A stretch of DNA of 64,000 bases from Climacium dendroides (lineage: Eukaryota > Streptophyta > Bryopsida > Hypnales > Climaciaceae). The stretch covers positions 4,820,001 through 4,884,000 of the forward strand of contig OX467088.1 of assembly GCA_950106755.1 (NCBI GenBank). The letters run 5' to 3'. The position numbers were made by a program, and so were the translations under genes. The notes under the pieces were generated by a model. The model saw only the letters and a program-made list of their open reading frames with translations. It searched no databases and had not been told where the DNA came from. This document shows positions 46,563-59,717 of this stretch, in pieces (positions within the stretch are counted from its first letter, which is position 1; each line of letters opens with the position of its first letter).

Positions 46563-47636
46563 TTGTCTTTGTGCAAGAGATTGGATCTGCTTGCATAAAC
46601 AACTGTTAACATCAGATGGAACATATGTAGAGTAGATACTTCTGAACACAATTTCGAAGTCATAACCAATTGTTGACTTTTCAACGCTAACGTGACACTT
46701 TCCCATTGGCAACCCGTCACCATTGCCATTACAAGTTGGAACTCATAACCTTCTTTCCTTTCAACTTGCTTCCTACACCCTTGGATCATGAAGATCAAAG
46801 ATTCGGATTCAAAAATGTACAACCGGTTATGTTTGATAACCTATTCACCGTGCTTTCGTCAGCAGGTGGTGGAGCCAAATGGCATTCGCCTTGTTGAAAA
46901 GTGTGACATTTGCAATGGGACTATTTAGTGTTTTGTATGAGAACGGTGTACCTCAGTTGTATCAGTAAGGTAAAGCACCGTTTAGCATTAGTCAAAGTCT
47001 CTTTGAGAACGTGTACAAATTTCACTTTTATGAGCAGTTCACAATGCAATTTGTTACTCAGTTGATGTGTTTTTTTTAGTAACATTAAATATATTAATCG
47101 TAGTCTCTGAACGAGGTATGCAATCGCACAAGACAACTCGAGTGTGCTTGAACAAAATTTAGTTTCCATCTCCTTCGCCAAATCTGGAGTTGGCGAAGCC
47201 CTGAAAATCCTCTTGGGACTGTTGTCATTTCCACTAATCATCTACACTAACAACTCCGTTATCATCACACAATTGCCATAATACACAATCTGAGAATTTT
47301 GGACAGATGGTAATCATTCGATAACAGTACCATAGAATGTCATCGATGTACCCTACTTCCTAGTTATAACAAATTTTACAATTCAACTACATATGCTATG
47401 AAAAAGACCACTTCTATAAGTGACTTATTCGCTACATGTGGAATATCCAGCAGCCTAGAGCAAAGCACCACATGAAAACATGACCTTAGCGATACTGCCT
47501 CCTCGTATAAAACTTTAATGTAAGCGAGAAAGCCTTCTTCACTCAAGTAAAACTATGTATTTTGATTGATACACTTAAACTACAAACTTGCGATCACTAT
47601 TTTAATCAACTCTACTTTCTAGCTGCAGGAGTAAGA
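46563..47636. other. Intergenic between the 45.6-kb element and URM1
   Basis: No gene recognised. A short minus-strand frame (46712-46467) runs into the element and has no motif. A 9-bp hairpin (CTTCGCCAA, 8-nt loop, TTGGCGAAG) lies near 47175-47200, too short to call a functional RNA. The region next to 47636 should hold the URM1 3' UTR. Confidence 0.4.
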
Positions 47637-49041
47637 TCAGCCGCCGTGCAAGGTAGAAATAAATATGACTTCATCGTTATCTTCCAGCACCGTCTCAAGT
47701 CGACCACAAAGTTCCCAGTCGCTGTCATTCACCAACACAAGCACACCTGGACGCCTGCATGAAGTCCACCAAGTTTTGAAAAAACAGATACTAGAGGTAG
47801 AGGATACTAAGTTATTCGCATTACTTTCAATGTAACACAAGCATGAGTGATTTATTGGGGATGCATAAAGCTATGGAGAGACCTATGGGTACAAGAATCA
47901 ACTTTGTTGAGATCAAATCTACATCACTCTATAAATTTCTTAAGCGAATTTAAAGTGGAAGGTTCCACACCACGGTATGTGATAGTAGACATCCCCATTC
48001 CTATTCAAAAATCAGAGGGCATAGACATTTACCCAAGTCATGCCAACACCCCTAGCTAATAAGATCAATAAAATGTATGAATAAATGAGTTGGTGAAAGG
48101 GATCAGTTTAGGAAATGGGATCAGGTCCTTCACAGTTTTCATATATCTGCCTCACGTAAAGGGGAACAAGCACAACTGTGTGGTGACGAGAATTCATTCC
48201 AATCTGAGACCCAAACCCTAATCTGCTTTCAAAAACCACCGACGATGCTTTGCACGTTCTAATCCTCTCATGGGACTAATTGAGCAACTGATGTTTTAGA
48301 ATTCATACTGTCGAACGTAGATCTCGAACCTTAATTTCGCTAACTGCATTGCGACATAACACGACCATGGGAATCTGTAAAGAGAACTTACACAGATTTC
48401 TCTTTCAAAAACATCTCTGGCCTTTCCTTAATTAGGTTATCCTTGATCCAAGAAAGAAGAGACTCGATCGTCACCTGGCACAAACAAACCAACAAAAGTT
48501 AATGATAATCAAATTAATGCTCTTGTAAGCGCGTTAACTAAACCCTAATACCTTGAATCAGGTTTAGCAGCGTGTACTGCAATTGCCTTTCGTAGCAGAC
48601 AGGCGAAGTCACCGCAAATGGAAACACTCTACTCGGAAAAAAAAACTACAACAGTCCATATAAGATTCCAAATTCTAAATAACGAGGCGAAAGAGAAGTA
48701 AGGGTACAAAACAAGTATCAAAAGACAAATTAATGCGGAAACTGCCTTGCTGAATTATATCATAGGATAAGTCGATTTTTAAAAATCTCTTCGAGGATTG
48801 CAGTACCTCCTTCAGACCATCGGGTGGGGCAACATCGACTTCATGCTTTTTCTTCGACCCGAATAAAAGCTCCAGCCCACCTCTGTAATGAATTCACCAT
48901 CAGCAAGTACCCACAGAAACACAGACCAATTTCACAGCTTCTGGAAACCCTAATTCCAGCAACAATCGATCGAGAATTGACCTTCAAATCCAGTACAGAA
49001 CATATTGATTGTGCATACCCAAATTCCAACGTCAGATGCAT
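47637..49041 (-). CDS. URM1: Ubiquitin-related modifier 1 (sulfur carrier), 4 exons, 99 aa
   Basis: The exons are 49041-49019, 48882-48807, 48474-48392 and 47754-47637. All junctions are GT-AG and in phase, 300 nt in total. The start [15 protein letters not shown], the middle [20 protein letters not shown] and the end [16 protein letters not shown]... FISTLHGG are diagnostic of URM1. The C-terminal Gly-Gly, which becomes the thiocarboxylate, is present and is followed directly by the stop, so no processing is needed. In eukaryotes URM1 is thiocarboxylated by the UBA4/CNX5-type E1. It donates sulfur for 2-thiolation of the wobble uridine in Lys, Glu and Gln tRNAs with the NCS6/NCS2-type complex, and it can be attached to proteins. 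Length is normal. A pseudo-exon-like stretch near 48560 is excluded because it brings a stop in frame. Confidence 0.95.
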
Positions 49042-49922
49042 GTCTGCTGCCTCCGTGCCGAACTCTCGGCTCTGTAATTCCGTTCCTGTGCAACAATTCG
49101 CAAAAGAAAGGGACACAACGAGAACAGAGGAGCCCTAAACCTATTTCACATCTCCTTCTGTGAGCCAAAAACTTTGCTGAGGGTATTTAAAAATCAATGG
49201 TCGGGATGAGTTTCGAGGTTCTACTTGTCCTGTTTCAAAACTTGACAATGGTTCACAATCTTCCCGCAGAGCTGCTGTTACAAGCTAAGCAGTACAGCTG
49301 TATTGATCACGGGGACGTTCCTCTATGACTTGCTTACTGTTCTTACGATACCGTAGACTCTTTTGCTAGCGCCGTGCGTGCCCTAATCTGCATCATCTGA
49401 GGCTGGGTTGCAGCTTGCAGGAACTATCTTCCTTCATTTGTCTTCGTGACACTTTTTGGTTCAAACGCAGGTGTCACACTTATTGATTCTAGGTGTACAT
49501 GCCTCATAGAAGACTATTGGACGAGAAGGGAGTTCTAGCAACAACAGTACGAGAGGCTTGTTTGTTGAATTCGGTCCCACTCAAACTTCCTCACAGCAAC
49601 AAGCTTCAAATCCAAAGCATCCTCGCCTTTGGTTTGGAGCCGATGAAACCCCATGACGGAACGTCGATGACATTTGTTTTCATGATTCCTCGAAGAACGG
49701 AAAGCACAAGCCACGATATTGATGCGAAACCAGTTTGCATTGATGGGTGGATGATGCTATAATCTCAGATACAGTAGTTATGCCAAAATCGCTGCCCTGA
49801 AACTGTGTTCGAAACCCTAATTCCGCATTCAGTTAGGATGTGCACTGGCAAAGCTAGCCAGGAGTTAATTTACGATCCTGCGACTCGTTTGAGGTACGTT
49901 AGGGAGGGTTGCAGCTGCCGCC
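49042..49922. promoter_or_regulatory. Divergent intergenic region between URM1 and the methyltransferase gene
   Basis: The two start codons are 881 bp apart on opposite strands. GTATTTAAAAA near 49180 is the only TATA-like string I see close to the URM1 side. A plus-strand frame at 49493-49762 (89 aa) has no motif and no splice link to the downstream gene, and I do not annotate it. Confidence 0.4.
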
Positions 49923-51006
49923 ATGGGGGTGGAGCAGAAGCTTCGCTTGGGTTTATGGTTGCGATACTGGGCGGGTCTCCGTCTCGCCCCGCACGTCGGC
50001 ACCCCTGCTCACGTCGCCCACCGCATGCTGAAGCTTGCTGCCGTCCGCCCTTCTGACCGCGTCGTCGACCTTGGCTGCGGTGATGCGCGCTTGCTCATAG
50101 CCGGTCAGTTCTCTGTCTTACCCCGCTCAACCGTTCCGTTCAGCTCCTTCGCCTCGTCCATTCTTTTGAGTCAGTTTGTGAAGATCTAGTTTGTTGATTG
50201 TATTTTCCCCTTATCGATCTACCTTATTTTGGAAATGAGGGCCTCGCATCGAACGTGTGCTGGCCTTTGACACAATGGAGGTTGGGTGAAGATTGCATAA
50301 TGTCTATCGACCTATGATTCGTGCTCTACCTCTAATACTTTTCAAGAGAATTGCCCTACTGTAAGGGGAAAATTTCCATCACGTACCTGTTCATCTGTCA
50401 AGTAGTTTAGCAGAACATGGTCTGTTCCGAACTTACGAGTGTTCGTGCAAATGCAGCCTTGGTAGGTCTGCTTAAGCTGAAGTGATGAGGTTCCTTCCCA
50501 TTTTGCATCTCGGTTTCTGTGCTAGTGGGTCGAATGAAACTCTATTGAATGGTTACTGAATGGTTACTTGTTGATCGCCGTTGTTAATCGTCGTCGGATT
50601 TGTGAGCGCACTAGCATTCGACGTGGCAAGCTAAATTTCGTTTTCTTGCCTATGTGCATTTCCAGCTGCCAAGGATTACGGTGCGCAAGGATACGGGGTG
50701 GAGCTTGACGCGGCTTTATTTGCCGAGGCAGAGCGAGCAGTGGCGAAGGAGAATCTCCAGCACTTAATAACGTTGGAGCGAAAGGATGCATTCACCGTGG
50801 ACCTAACAAAAGCCACGGTAGTCACTCTGTATTTGAGCACAAACGGCAACGCTCGTCTCCTTCCTATGATGCGCCAGCAGTTGCCACCAGGGGCCCGTGT
50901 GGTGTCGTTCTGCTGGCCCTTCGAAGCTCTGAAACCATCTACAGTGACGACTGTGGACGGTATCAGCCTGTATCTTTACAGATTTAATGGTTTACAGAGT
51001 GTGTGA
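49923..51006 (+). CDS. FAM173-like class I SAM-dependent methyltransferase, 2 exons, 173 aa
   Basis: Exon 1 is 49923-50103 (ends GCCG|GTCAGT) and exon 2 is 50666-51006 (after TTTCCAG|CTGCC). They join in phase (522 nt). The SAM-binding motif I is VVDLGCGDARLLIAA (residues 47-61), and the acidic residue ending strand 2 is E73 in GYGVELD. ATVVTLYLSTNGNARLLPMM is the post-motif typical of this family, where TLYL stands in the catalytic region, and GARVVSFCWPF gives the later strand. The length and the short N-terminus before motif I fit FAM173/ATPSCKMT-type lysine methyltransferases, which in mammals act on the mitochondrial ATP synthase c-subunit and adenine nucleotide carrier. The plant substrate is not known to me. 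An alternative N-terminus is possible, but the ATG sits in a GCCGCCATGG context. Confidence 0.85.
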
Positions 51007-51122
51007 ATGCTCTCGGCAAAGGGATCACCATCACCAAGCCAGACTCTCCAGCACGAAGTAAATTATAGCCTGATTGGTAGAAGATGTGTTCAACCAAATG
51101 GTCCTTCAAATTTTGGGTTGGA

Positions 51123-54100
51123 TCACAACTCCTCAGTGCCGATGCTTTCTCCAATTGACTCCAAGTCTTCTTCAATTGTTCCAACGTCGTCATCTTGGAC
51201 GGGTTGGACCAAGCTTGCCACGCTGAGAGACGGTGTTACGCAGTTATGGTGCATTTCAGCTGTTGATCGGCTCGTTCGAGAGTTTCTAAAAGGAGGGAGG
51301 GTATCAGCGGCCATTGATGGGCCAGTTCGTGGGGACACTGCATGAGATGTTTTTGCCACTGATTGGCTGACTCGAGGTGGAGTCTCAGCGAGAGACGACT
51401 TTGCAAGTATTTGGCTGGTCCGAGAAATTCTATTCGACATGCGTGGAGTGTAAGGTTGCCCCCGATCAGCTTCACCTAATTCTTCCGTTACTGTATTGGC
51501 CGTAATTTGAGAATTTCGCTTCGTCCCGCTGATTGCAGATCAAACAACAACACGCAATTAGTTGTACAACTGTTTCAATCTGTAAAACATATCTCTTAAT
51601 GCGCTTGCAGGTGGCTCGGACGTTTACATGACTGCAAGCAAACAGTGGTAAAATGTCTATTTGGATTATGGAGGACTTACTACTCGATGGCTGGGACTGT
51701 AGCATGAAAACTTAATGCTGCTTGAAGCGCAGAGAATTGTTGTTGGATCCATTCTACAACTGCTGTTTCTGCACCCCTGAGTTGAATTTCTATGTCTTTC
51801 ATCCTCCTCTCATGTTCTGCTTGCATCTGCAAGCACAATGTTGCAGATTTGAATACTATGGCCATGAAGGTCTAACATTTGAGGAAGCTCCTCTTTGACC
51901 TGGATTTCATCGGGGTGTCTCGGAATCTGCATGTTCTTGTTATTTGCCCAAATGAATTTTTCATTATTACTCAAACTGAAACATTAGTTTGTGATGCACA
52001 CGAATAGTCTGGACGTAGTTGCAAGTACCTCTTTGAGTTGCATGCTCATAACTTCTATCTGCTTTCTTTGTATAAGTAAATCCCCTTTCATCTTTTCTTG
52101 TTCTTCTGACTGCTGCTTGAACCAACAAAGCTTACATTATGAAAGTAATATGGATGCCTCACTGCTTGGCATATTAATGATGGTTAGCAGAGAACAAATT
52201 GATCTTGGTCACAAAACTTAAAAGAGTTGACTCGTGGAAATGGACAATCGTACTTTGCTGCTTAAGTTCGATATACAGGAAATGTGTTTGAGTTCGTCTG
52301 CTCGATTTTTTTCTTCGAGTGACATTGCCCTCTCCTGCTCTACTTTATATTTCTCCTTCAGGTGCTCCTGACCAAGCAGAAAGCATTGGTTTCTTAGGAA
52401 AAGCAGATCGTGGATTACAACTGAAGTAATGAATATTTGGACCGTCGGACCACACTCTACATGAGCATTGCAGAGATCGATATTGTAACTTCAATTGGTG
52501 AGGGTAGTCCGAAGGGAATCAAGAACATACCTTCTCAGCTTCCATTGTAACGTATTTTTGTTCAGCATTAGATTTACTAAGCTCGGCTCGAGTTACTGAT
52601 GCCCTTTCTTTCCTTAAGTCATTCTCCAGGCCTTGTACATATTCTTCGTGTCTCTGTCACCAACTCACGGAGCAAGCGCAAGTGGTCAGACCGAGTCCCT
52701 ATAAAATGGTATCCCATTATCACCTGGTGCTGTCTCGTCCCAGTAATTGGATGGGTTTCGAGTTGTCAAGAACCAAAGCACTCAAGATAGCTGCACATGA
52801 GAGGATGTCCCGTAGATTCTGAAAGGTTATGACTTTAGGACGTTAGGGCTTAGTGAAGACAGAAGAGGACAGATTCACATGAATATTGTCAGGAGGGCGT
52901 CACTTATGAGATAAACCTGCTTCATTTTCGCATGCTCCTTGTCCTTGTCGTCCAGGTGATTCTGTCACAGAAACACAAGCATATTATTCCACAGTCGAAG
53001 GCGTACAATCTGCGGAAATGCCTTCACAGGGCAACTGGAACGCATATTAACCTGTCAAAGACATTCCATTTGCAGATTAATGTGGTTCATGCAAAATCCG
53101 GGAAACAAGCACAACGTGGTGTTTCAGCCTCAGATGATTAAAGTTGCCCACTGCAAATACAAGGTAATTTGAGGACTGCCAAGGTACATCAGAGGCCTCA
53201 CTTGCAGGCATTCTATTTCCACCAATTTCATTGAAATTTGACGTTTCAACTCTTCTTCGAGAGCTTCCTGAAAAATGTCTCAACAAGGCAAGTTGTCAGA
53301 AACACAGCAAAGAAAATTTTCTACAAGTGAAAAATGTCTGTCAAGGCTATTATTAAGTCGCCGAGGTTGAATTGCTAGTGTAATCACAAGTTTTATACTC
53401 ACCCCACCCTGAAATATGTGTCCACTTTGGACCTCATGATTTTTAAGGCTTCCTTGAGTCGAATTTTATTTAGGTTGCAATGAACACATGTAATGTTCTT
53501 CATAGATTCTAGTGATATAAAATTTGAAACCTTTCTGAATTATGGTTTTCACAATATGATCATTGAAATTGTTATAAAAAGTTTTCAACAAAGTTGAGGA
53601 CACTTAAATCTAGACGGAGGAAGTATCAATTTGCATGTCTGCATACTGCGAAGAGATTGGGATATGAAAACAGCTATCCCAACCTTTTCATGTTGAAGGA
53701 CCTGCTGCTGGTTTATGAGTTGTTGCTCAGCAAGCTTGGTGTTAGATTTCTGCTTTTCAACTTCCTGCAAAACGAAAACACGTTTTCTTATGGGAATAGC
53801 CAAGGCAATTACCGGACCCAACTGGAAACCCAATCCACGAGAAGTTCATGCATTGCTTCTCGGTCTCACCATCATTAAATTATCCTTAGCTGATTTCAGT
53901 GAGTCAATTTCAGCTGATAGCTGAGACCTTAGTGCTTCGACCTGCACATATTCAAGCATCTGTCGATTAGATCATCCATGTATGATCAGGTCAGATCTTG
54001 GTGAACGATTAATTTGGTATCGGATAATTGCTGATTGAAGGCCAAATGAATATATCACGTACCCGGTAACGAAGTGATCATATAAATGTTGTGCTTCTTA

Positions 54101-57100
54101 AACGACACTAATTGTTTGTTATTCAAAGTGAGTTCCATTTAAATAGGAGTGGTTAGTGTCTTTCTGGACCTCCTCAAGATGTTTTTGCTCCCGTTGAGAG
54201 GTGGAACATTCCAACTTTTGAACAAGGCCAGCATTGTACTCAGCCTCGCTCTTAGATTTTACTACAAGGATTGAAAAATAACAAACTGTCAGTTTTCTCC
54301 AACGCTAGGATGGAATAGCACGAGGCACTAAAAGCGAATATTTGGTTGGTACTTCAGCCTGCAGAATCATACCTTCCAAGGCCTGTATGCGTTTATCACT
54401 GTCTTCTCGCAACATTGCTAACTGCGAAAACCTCAACAAATCTGTTAATTGCGATTCTCCAGACAGGGTGGAAATGAACAATTTCAGTTGTATAATTGAG
54501 CATTACTTGCGCAAAACATGGAAAAAACTACACGAGTTCAATGTTTTCTTGACTTGACTCTTGCAAAACGTGACACATTCATCATGTAAGAACAAAGCTA
54601 TTGCTTATGGCTGGGGAACTTGAATGAAGATACAACAATCTAGTATTATTCATTGCCCAGGCTCTTGACGAGGTTGATGGACTAAACTCAAAGCTCTAAT
54701 AAGTCTAGAGTTCCCCATCGCTCACTAAAGATTAACATTAAAATACCAAGAACTTCAATTCTTCCTTAACAACCATACGCATCTACATCATGTGCACATG
54801 CATCACAGACTATCATCAAAAACTTCAAACCTGATCTGACAAATGCTGGATCTGTTTTTTGGCTTCTGCTTCTCGCTCTTGAGCCCCTCGCTCGCTTTCC
54901 TTTCTGTCTATTATTTCGCTCTGAAGTTCCAAAGATATATTGCGAATCCCCGTTTAAAATTTCCACACGTAGAAAGTGACAATTTGTCTCAAACTCGTCA
55001 CAATTCACAATGACGCCAAGACCTATTCCAGTTAATAAATATATCAGAAAGGAAAATATTTATCAAAAGCTCTCACTTCAAGGGATGCTGTTTTCTCACT
55101 GAACTCACAGTTGTTGGCATGCAACTTCTCTCGGAGACTATCCATTTCCTGGTAAGAATTGCAATTTTTTGTCAGCTATTAATGTAAACAGAAATACTTC
55201 AAGATTCACTTACCGAAACATTCGGCAAAAACATTCGGCACCGATATTACCTCATTTCACTTCCTTAAGCACGTATCTTCCCAACACTTGGTTACTAATG
55301 TTGAACTCCTTGAAGACACTATCAAAAGAGTTAGCGCCATTTGTGAATTGGGTATAAAATCAAATCTTACCTGGCTAAGTTTGCAGAATTCCATTTTCAC
55401 TCCCTCATGATCACTTTCAACTTGTTCGCGGCGCTTGGTCTCCTCATGCAACTCCTCTCGAGAGGCCTTGTCAGAGGATCACATTTCATGAAAAAGATTA
55501 CTCTTGAAGCTGACTAGATGCTAAGGATTAAGTTATCCTTCTGCAAGACGATGCGAAGATTTTCCTAGGTTCCTGACTCAGAAACTTTGAAGGGGCAACT
55601 GTAATTGGAGTTACCATGAGGTCTTGCATTTATCTCACGTCTTATTCAAAATATCAATGTCAGTATACTTGACTGCAAAATATTATTACTGTTCAAGCTC
55701 TTCTTGCAAGATGTGAAACATAAAATATTCTACAAATCGCCTCCATGGTATTAAATTACCATGGTGGGAAGAAAACCCAGTAATGAAGCCCTCAAGAATT
55801 CAAAGGTAATCATCTAATTGACAAGTAGTCAGGCCTAATAAAGCAACAATAAACCGACATCAATAAAGCTGAAGTGATTACCTCAAGTTGACACATTGTA
55901 TCCGCCTTCTCCTTATGCAGATCATCCAACTCTGCCTTCACATCAGCCTTCAATCCCACTACAGTGATTTAATCTCACACTCTCTTGGTTTTAATTTCCA
56001 CCAACGCAAGAATGGATGAAAGAGCACTTCCCTCTATTTTAAAACAGCACGTTATAAACCGTCATTGATCCATTGAACATGATAAAAACAAGCAATTGGT
56101 TCATTCCGGATTCCTGCTAATTCGTACGCTGCTGTTGCATCTCCAGGAACCCAAGCTTGGACTTATTTCGACTAATTTTTAGAATTTATAAGCAAAATAG
56201 AATTCTACACTTGACCCAAACAAAAAATTTTATCTATGCAACGAACATGCTACAAAAAACTTACCAGATTTTTCCGAATCATTAACAGCTCATCTTGAAT
56301 TATCTTGTTAGAATCACGACCTGTCTGACTTCCATTTGAACACCTTATGCCCGCTTCTGCACTACTTGAGACCAGATACTGGGATTGCATACCACACTCG
56401 GTGGGGATTTGGGCAAGTTTCGAAACTCTCGTCTCCCCACCTTGACACTTCAGATGCATAGAAACGGAAATTAATGAAAAGATGTTTTGGTGTTCGAAAT
56501 TTTCTTAATGGCCATAACAAATATTATTAATAGAGGTCAGTTACTGTATAATAGACAAGTGTTTTCATAAAAGTGCATATGATTGCGGAAGAGATTTTTA
56601 ACATCATAGTATGCGGAGTAGTAGAGGTGTTCAGAACATACAATTTCAAGAGCAAAGAAAGCAATCTACTCACAATTACAGCTCGATGATTCGGTGTATA
56701 GGAACAATCCTCCGGCATCGACTGATTGGCACGATTTTCTTCTAGCAAGCTGTCTAGAACACATTGGCGCCCATTTATTTAGCTCTTTCCCGTTTGCAAT
56801 TTCTATATAAGCCATTCAATGAAAAGCAGGACGGGATCTTACAGAGACAAATTTATCAACAAGGAAGATGCAGTCCGATACCTATTTGTCCCAGAAGCTG
56901 GCACGGTATGTTGTTTCCAGCCAATTTCAATTCGGTGAGAGAATGATTTTTCTCGAGCATACCTAACATGGCTGTGGCACCGCTTGTGCCAATTTCATTC
57001 CACATTAAATCTGCATCAAATCATGCATCATTGCAATCAACTTCCACCGTGAGGTCTCACCTCCAAGAGGTTACGATATATAATTTTAAGAAGTTCAGCA

Positions 57101-59717
57101 AAAATAGATGAAGATGATCCATAGGATTGCTCCCGATGCACACGAGGACCTACCTCAATCTAGGGAAAGCAATGATCTTTAATGTGATTGTAACAATAGC
57201 ACATCACCTGACGATAATGTATGTGCAAGCAATAATAGCTTTAGTTGGAAGCTATCATCTTTGATTCATTCCAACTCTATAAGGAAACAAATGCGTATGC
57301 ATAACTCAACAGTGCAATTCTGTGAACTGAGTCAAATGAGTGGCAAAAGGATCCAACAGTAGAGACTATCCGTCAACAATAAAATGCGCAGATGGAGGTT
57401 GCGGGACCTTAAAATACCAAGGCGTTTCAGTGTGCTATTTGTACGAAGTGCAAGCGCTAAAGCAGCAGCAGTAGCTGGTCCAATTCGGTTGCTCCGCAAA
57501 TCCACCTACAATAGATTCATATCAAAGAGTAGCAAAAGAAACAGTCAAAGTCAAAACTTCATCAAATTACTTAAAGAATATGATATTCGCGCTGCATCGA
57601 GCTTTACCCTAACCCTAAACAAATTAAAATATTTTGCATACTCACGTCAATTCACATAATCCATGCTTTCGTGCAGTGAACATGTTGTAGGACAAAGAAC
57701 ATGATGTAGGCAAAAAACCATGAAAATAAAAAATGCAAGACCAGAGCATAAATTTATCACAAGAGTTCCCTTGGTCGTCGAGCATAAACCTCTTGAAGCG
57801 AAGAGGCTGATGCAATGGCAGAGGCAAGAGCAGCAACACCTGTCCGAGCCAAGCCCAGATAGTTCCACGCCAACAAGAGCCTGAACATGCATGCAGTTGC
57901 TACTGGCTTGATGAACAGAGAGAAATAAGATATTCTAATAGAGGCACCAAATGCCCAACCCAGGCACATTCATGTGAGTAGATTGATGATGAAGCCATAC
58001 AAATAGCTCCAAGCTAAAATAGTTATCCTACATCGACCACAAATCGCATGATACAGTGCAAATCTTCATAAAGAGACGGACCTTCGTAATTTGGGAGCAT
58101 TTCGAATAAGATCTGCAAGGTCATCTCCTTTTTGGATACAACACCCTGTGTTCCAAGAAGATGGCAATAGTAATACAGTCAGATAATGCATCAACAAGCA
58201 AGCGCTAGAAAAATATTTTGCAAAAAAGTTGAAGTGCTTCTTGTGTCTGGAACTTCATGAACGTACATCAATTGTGTTTAAAGATTGAACAAAAGACTCA
58301 GAATTGTTTCAAGTAGGGAAGATTGCCCTAAACTGCCCTCTTCATTTATGAACAAACTAACGTGATTGTTTATTGTCACTGCCCATCTATATAAACCCTA
58401 CCCAAACGACCTCCTGTGACTTGGTTTGAATGCAACTCTGGCGTTAAAACGTATTATCGAATAGAAATCGGACAACATTGCCAACGTAGAGGTCAATTGG
58501 GTTTGAGTCTCGTGCAGAAAGGTGTCGGAGATTACCACTTAGATCGAGCTCCGTGAGCTTGTCATTGTTCTTGGCAGCATTCACAATTGCCACTAAAGCT
58601 GTTATCAATTGAAACCCAAGAACGGGGGCTCAAGGTTAACACTACTAAATCATATCATCAAGATTTTGAAGCTGAGAGCATAACCTTGATTACAACACAG
58701 AAGACTGAAATGCTAACCCGAGCCCCGGCCTCGGCCCGGGAAGTAGAATCGCGGGCTTTAGTTACAAATGGGCATAGTGCATGTCATTGTCAAAAGCACA
58801 AGTAAAATGTCCAAGCCCCCTGGATAGAGACGAGGTGACAACCTCTTCACGCAGAGGACTATGGAAGACACTCACCGTATGATCCTGAAATTGAAAATAA
58901 GATTAGTACCATTATCGCTAAGGTTACGGTCGCAAATTTTGAGTGATCCGCCATCAATGCTGAGATCGATCTTCTTCAGTTGTTCCACAAATGACCCGCC
59001 AGGGTTGGAAGATGGCTTCCGAGCTGAAGATTTACGTTCTTTCAGCAACCTCACTCTTTCTTCCAGCTGCCTCTCTCGGTCTTTGAGAAGGTCAAGATCA
59101 GCTGCCGGTCTACCGTTATTTGAATCCTCTGGTTTCGCAATAGCCTCAACTGGAGGTTGTGTTTCCAAAGATGGAGTCGCAGTATCCGCGACATCAAGAT
59201 GCTTTATGGTCTCGAGCTTTGATTCTTCCTCAGATGGTAAAGTTTGCGCAGACCGATCCCCGCTTTCTGGTTGAGAATTGGAGGCTTGATCCATCTTCAC
59301 AACGGAACTCCGCTCAACGTCCGGGCTCTCCTTCATGGTCACATTTTTGGGAACCACTGTATCGTGAGCTGCAGGTTCGTGCTTGACTGGTGTCGGCGAA
59401 CACGAGCCTACTGTTAGACGGATTCTGTCATTGATATCCTCCGAAAGCGCCTGGGCCGCTTTGCCTATCAACTCTGCGTCACAGACGCTTTCGTCGTCAG
59501 ATGCCTCACTGTCCGTTCCATAGAACGCTCGACTCCCCTTTGCGATCGCCTTGTTCAAGTAAGTTCCAAACGCGGTGGATATTCCAGGAATTTTCCTCGG
59601 ACTAGGCTTCGGGGACTTGACCTGAACTTCAGGACTCTCCGGGCTGAGCGTGTCGCATTTGTAGCTGCTATCTTCGGACACGACCACAGAGCCATTTGCG
59701 GAATTCTCCGATGTCAT
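51123..59717 (-). CDS. LRRC45-like leucine-rich-repeat/coiled-coil protein, 23 exons, 1036 aa
   Basis: The exons are 59717-58910, 58598-58536, 58145-58082, 57880-57790, 57505-57418, 57010-56882, 56753-56674, 56447-56265, 55947-55882, 55466-55371, 55148-55077, 54920-54831, 54421-54373, 54261-54170, 53941-53870, 53764-53684, 53267-53202, 52961-52917, 52653-52531, 52367-52254, 52115-52029, 51826-51681 and 51528-51123. All are in phase, 3111 nt. Residues 1-240 are acidic and disordered. Residues 250-415 hold ribonuclease-inhibitor-type repeats (LTELDLSG, VDLRSNRIGPATAAALALAL, LMWNEIGTSGATAML, LTELKLAGNNIP). From 415 to about 880 it is charged coiled coil. The last 135 residues are Ser/Thr-rich and end acidic. 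LRRs followed by GNNIPxxLL and then coiled coil is the LRRC45 plan; in animals that protein links centrioles and basal bodies. A role at basal bodies of sperm is inferred. The exon 9 acceptor is the least certain junction. Confidence 0.85.
53398..53623. mobile_element. Stowaway-like MITE with TA duplication in an intron of the LRRC45-like gene, 226 bp
   Basis: The left end is TA|CTCACCCCACCCTGAAATAT then GTGTCCACTTTG, and the right end is TAGACGGAGGAAG|TA. The interior (ATTTAGGTTGCAATGAACAC, TTCTTCATAGATTCTAGTGA) is shared with the three copies in the tandem units, so all four belong to one family. Confidence 0.8.

Noticed and set aside
48540..48590. Possible URM1 exon (Y-T-L-L-N-L-I-Q)
   Set aside because: With its GTATTAG donor it ends in the wrong phase, and reading it in phase gives TGA. 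Skipping it gives the standard URM1 sequence.
49493..49762. 89-aa plus-strand frame upstream of the methyltransferase gene
   Set aside because: No motif, no splice connection, and it lies in the divergent promoter region; a chance frame is the simpler view.
57060..57165. Open stretch on the minus strand that looked like an extra exon of the LRRC45-like gene (V-G-P-R-V-H and on)
   Set aside because: It does not fit the phase between exons 5 and 6, which join directly and continue the LRR pattern (LKRL|DLMWNEIG).
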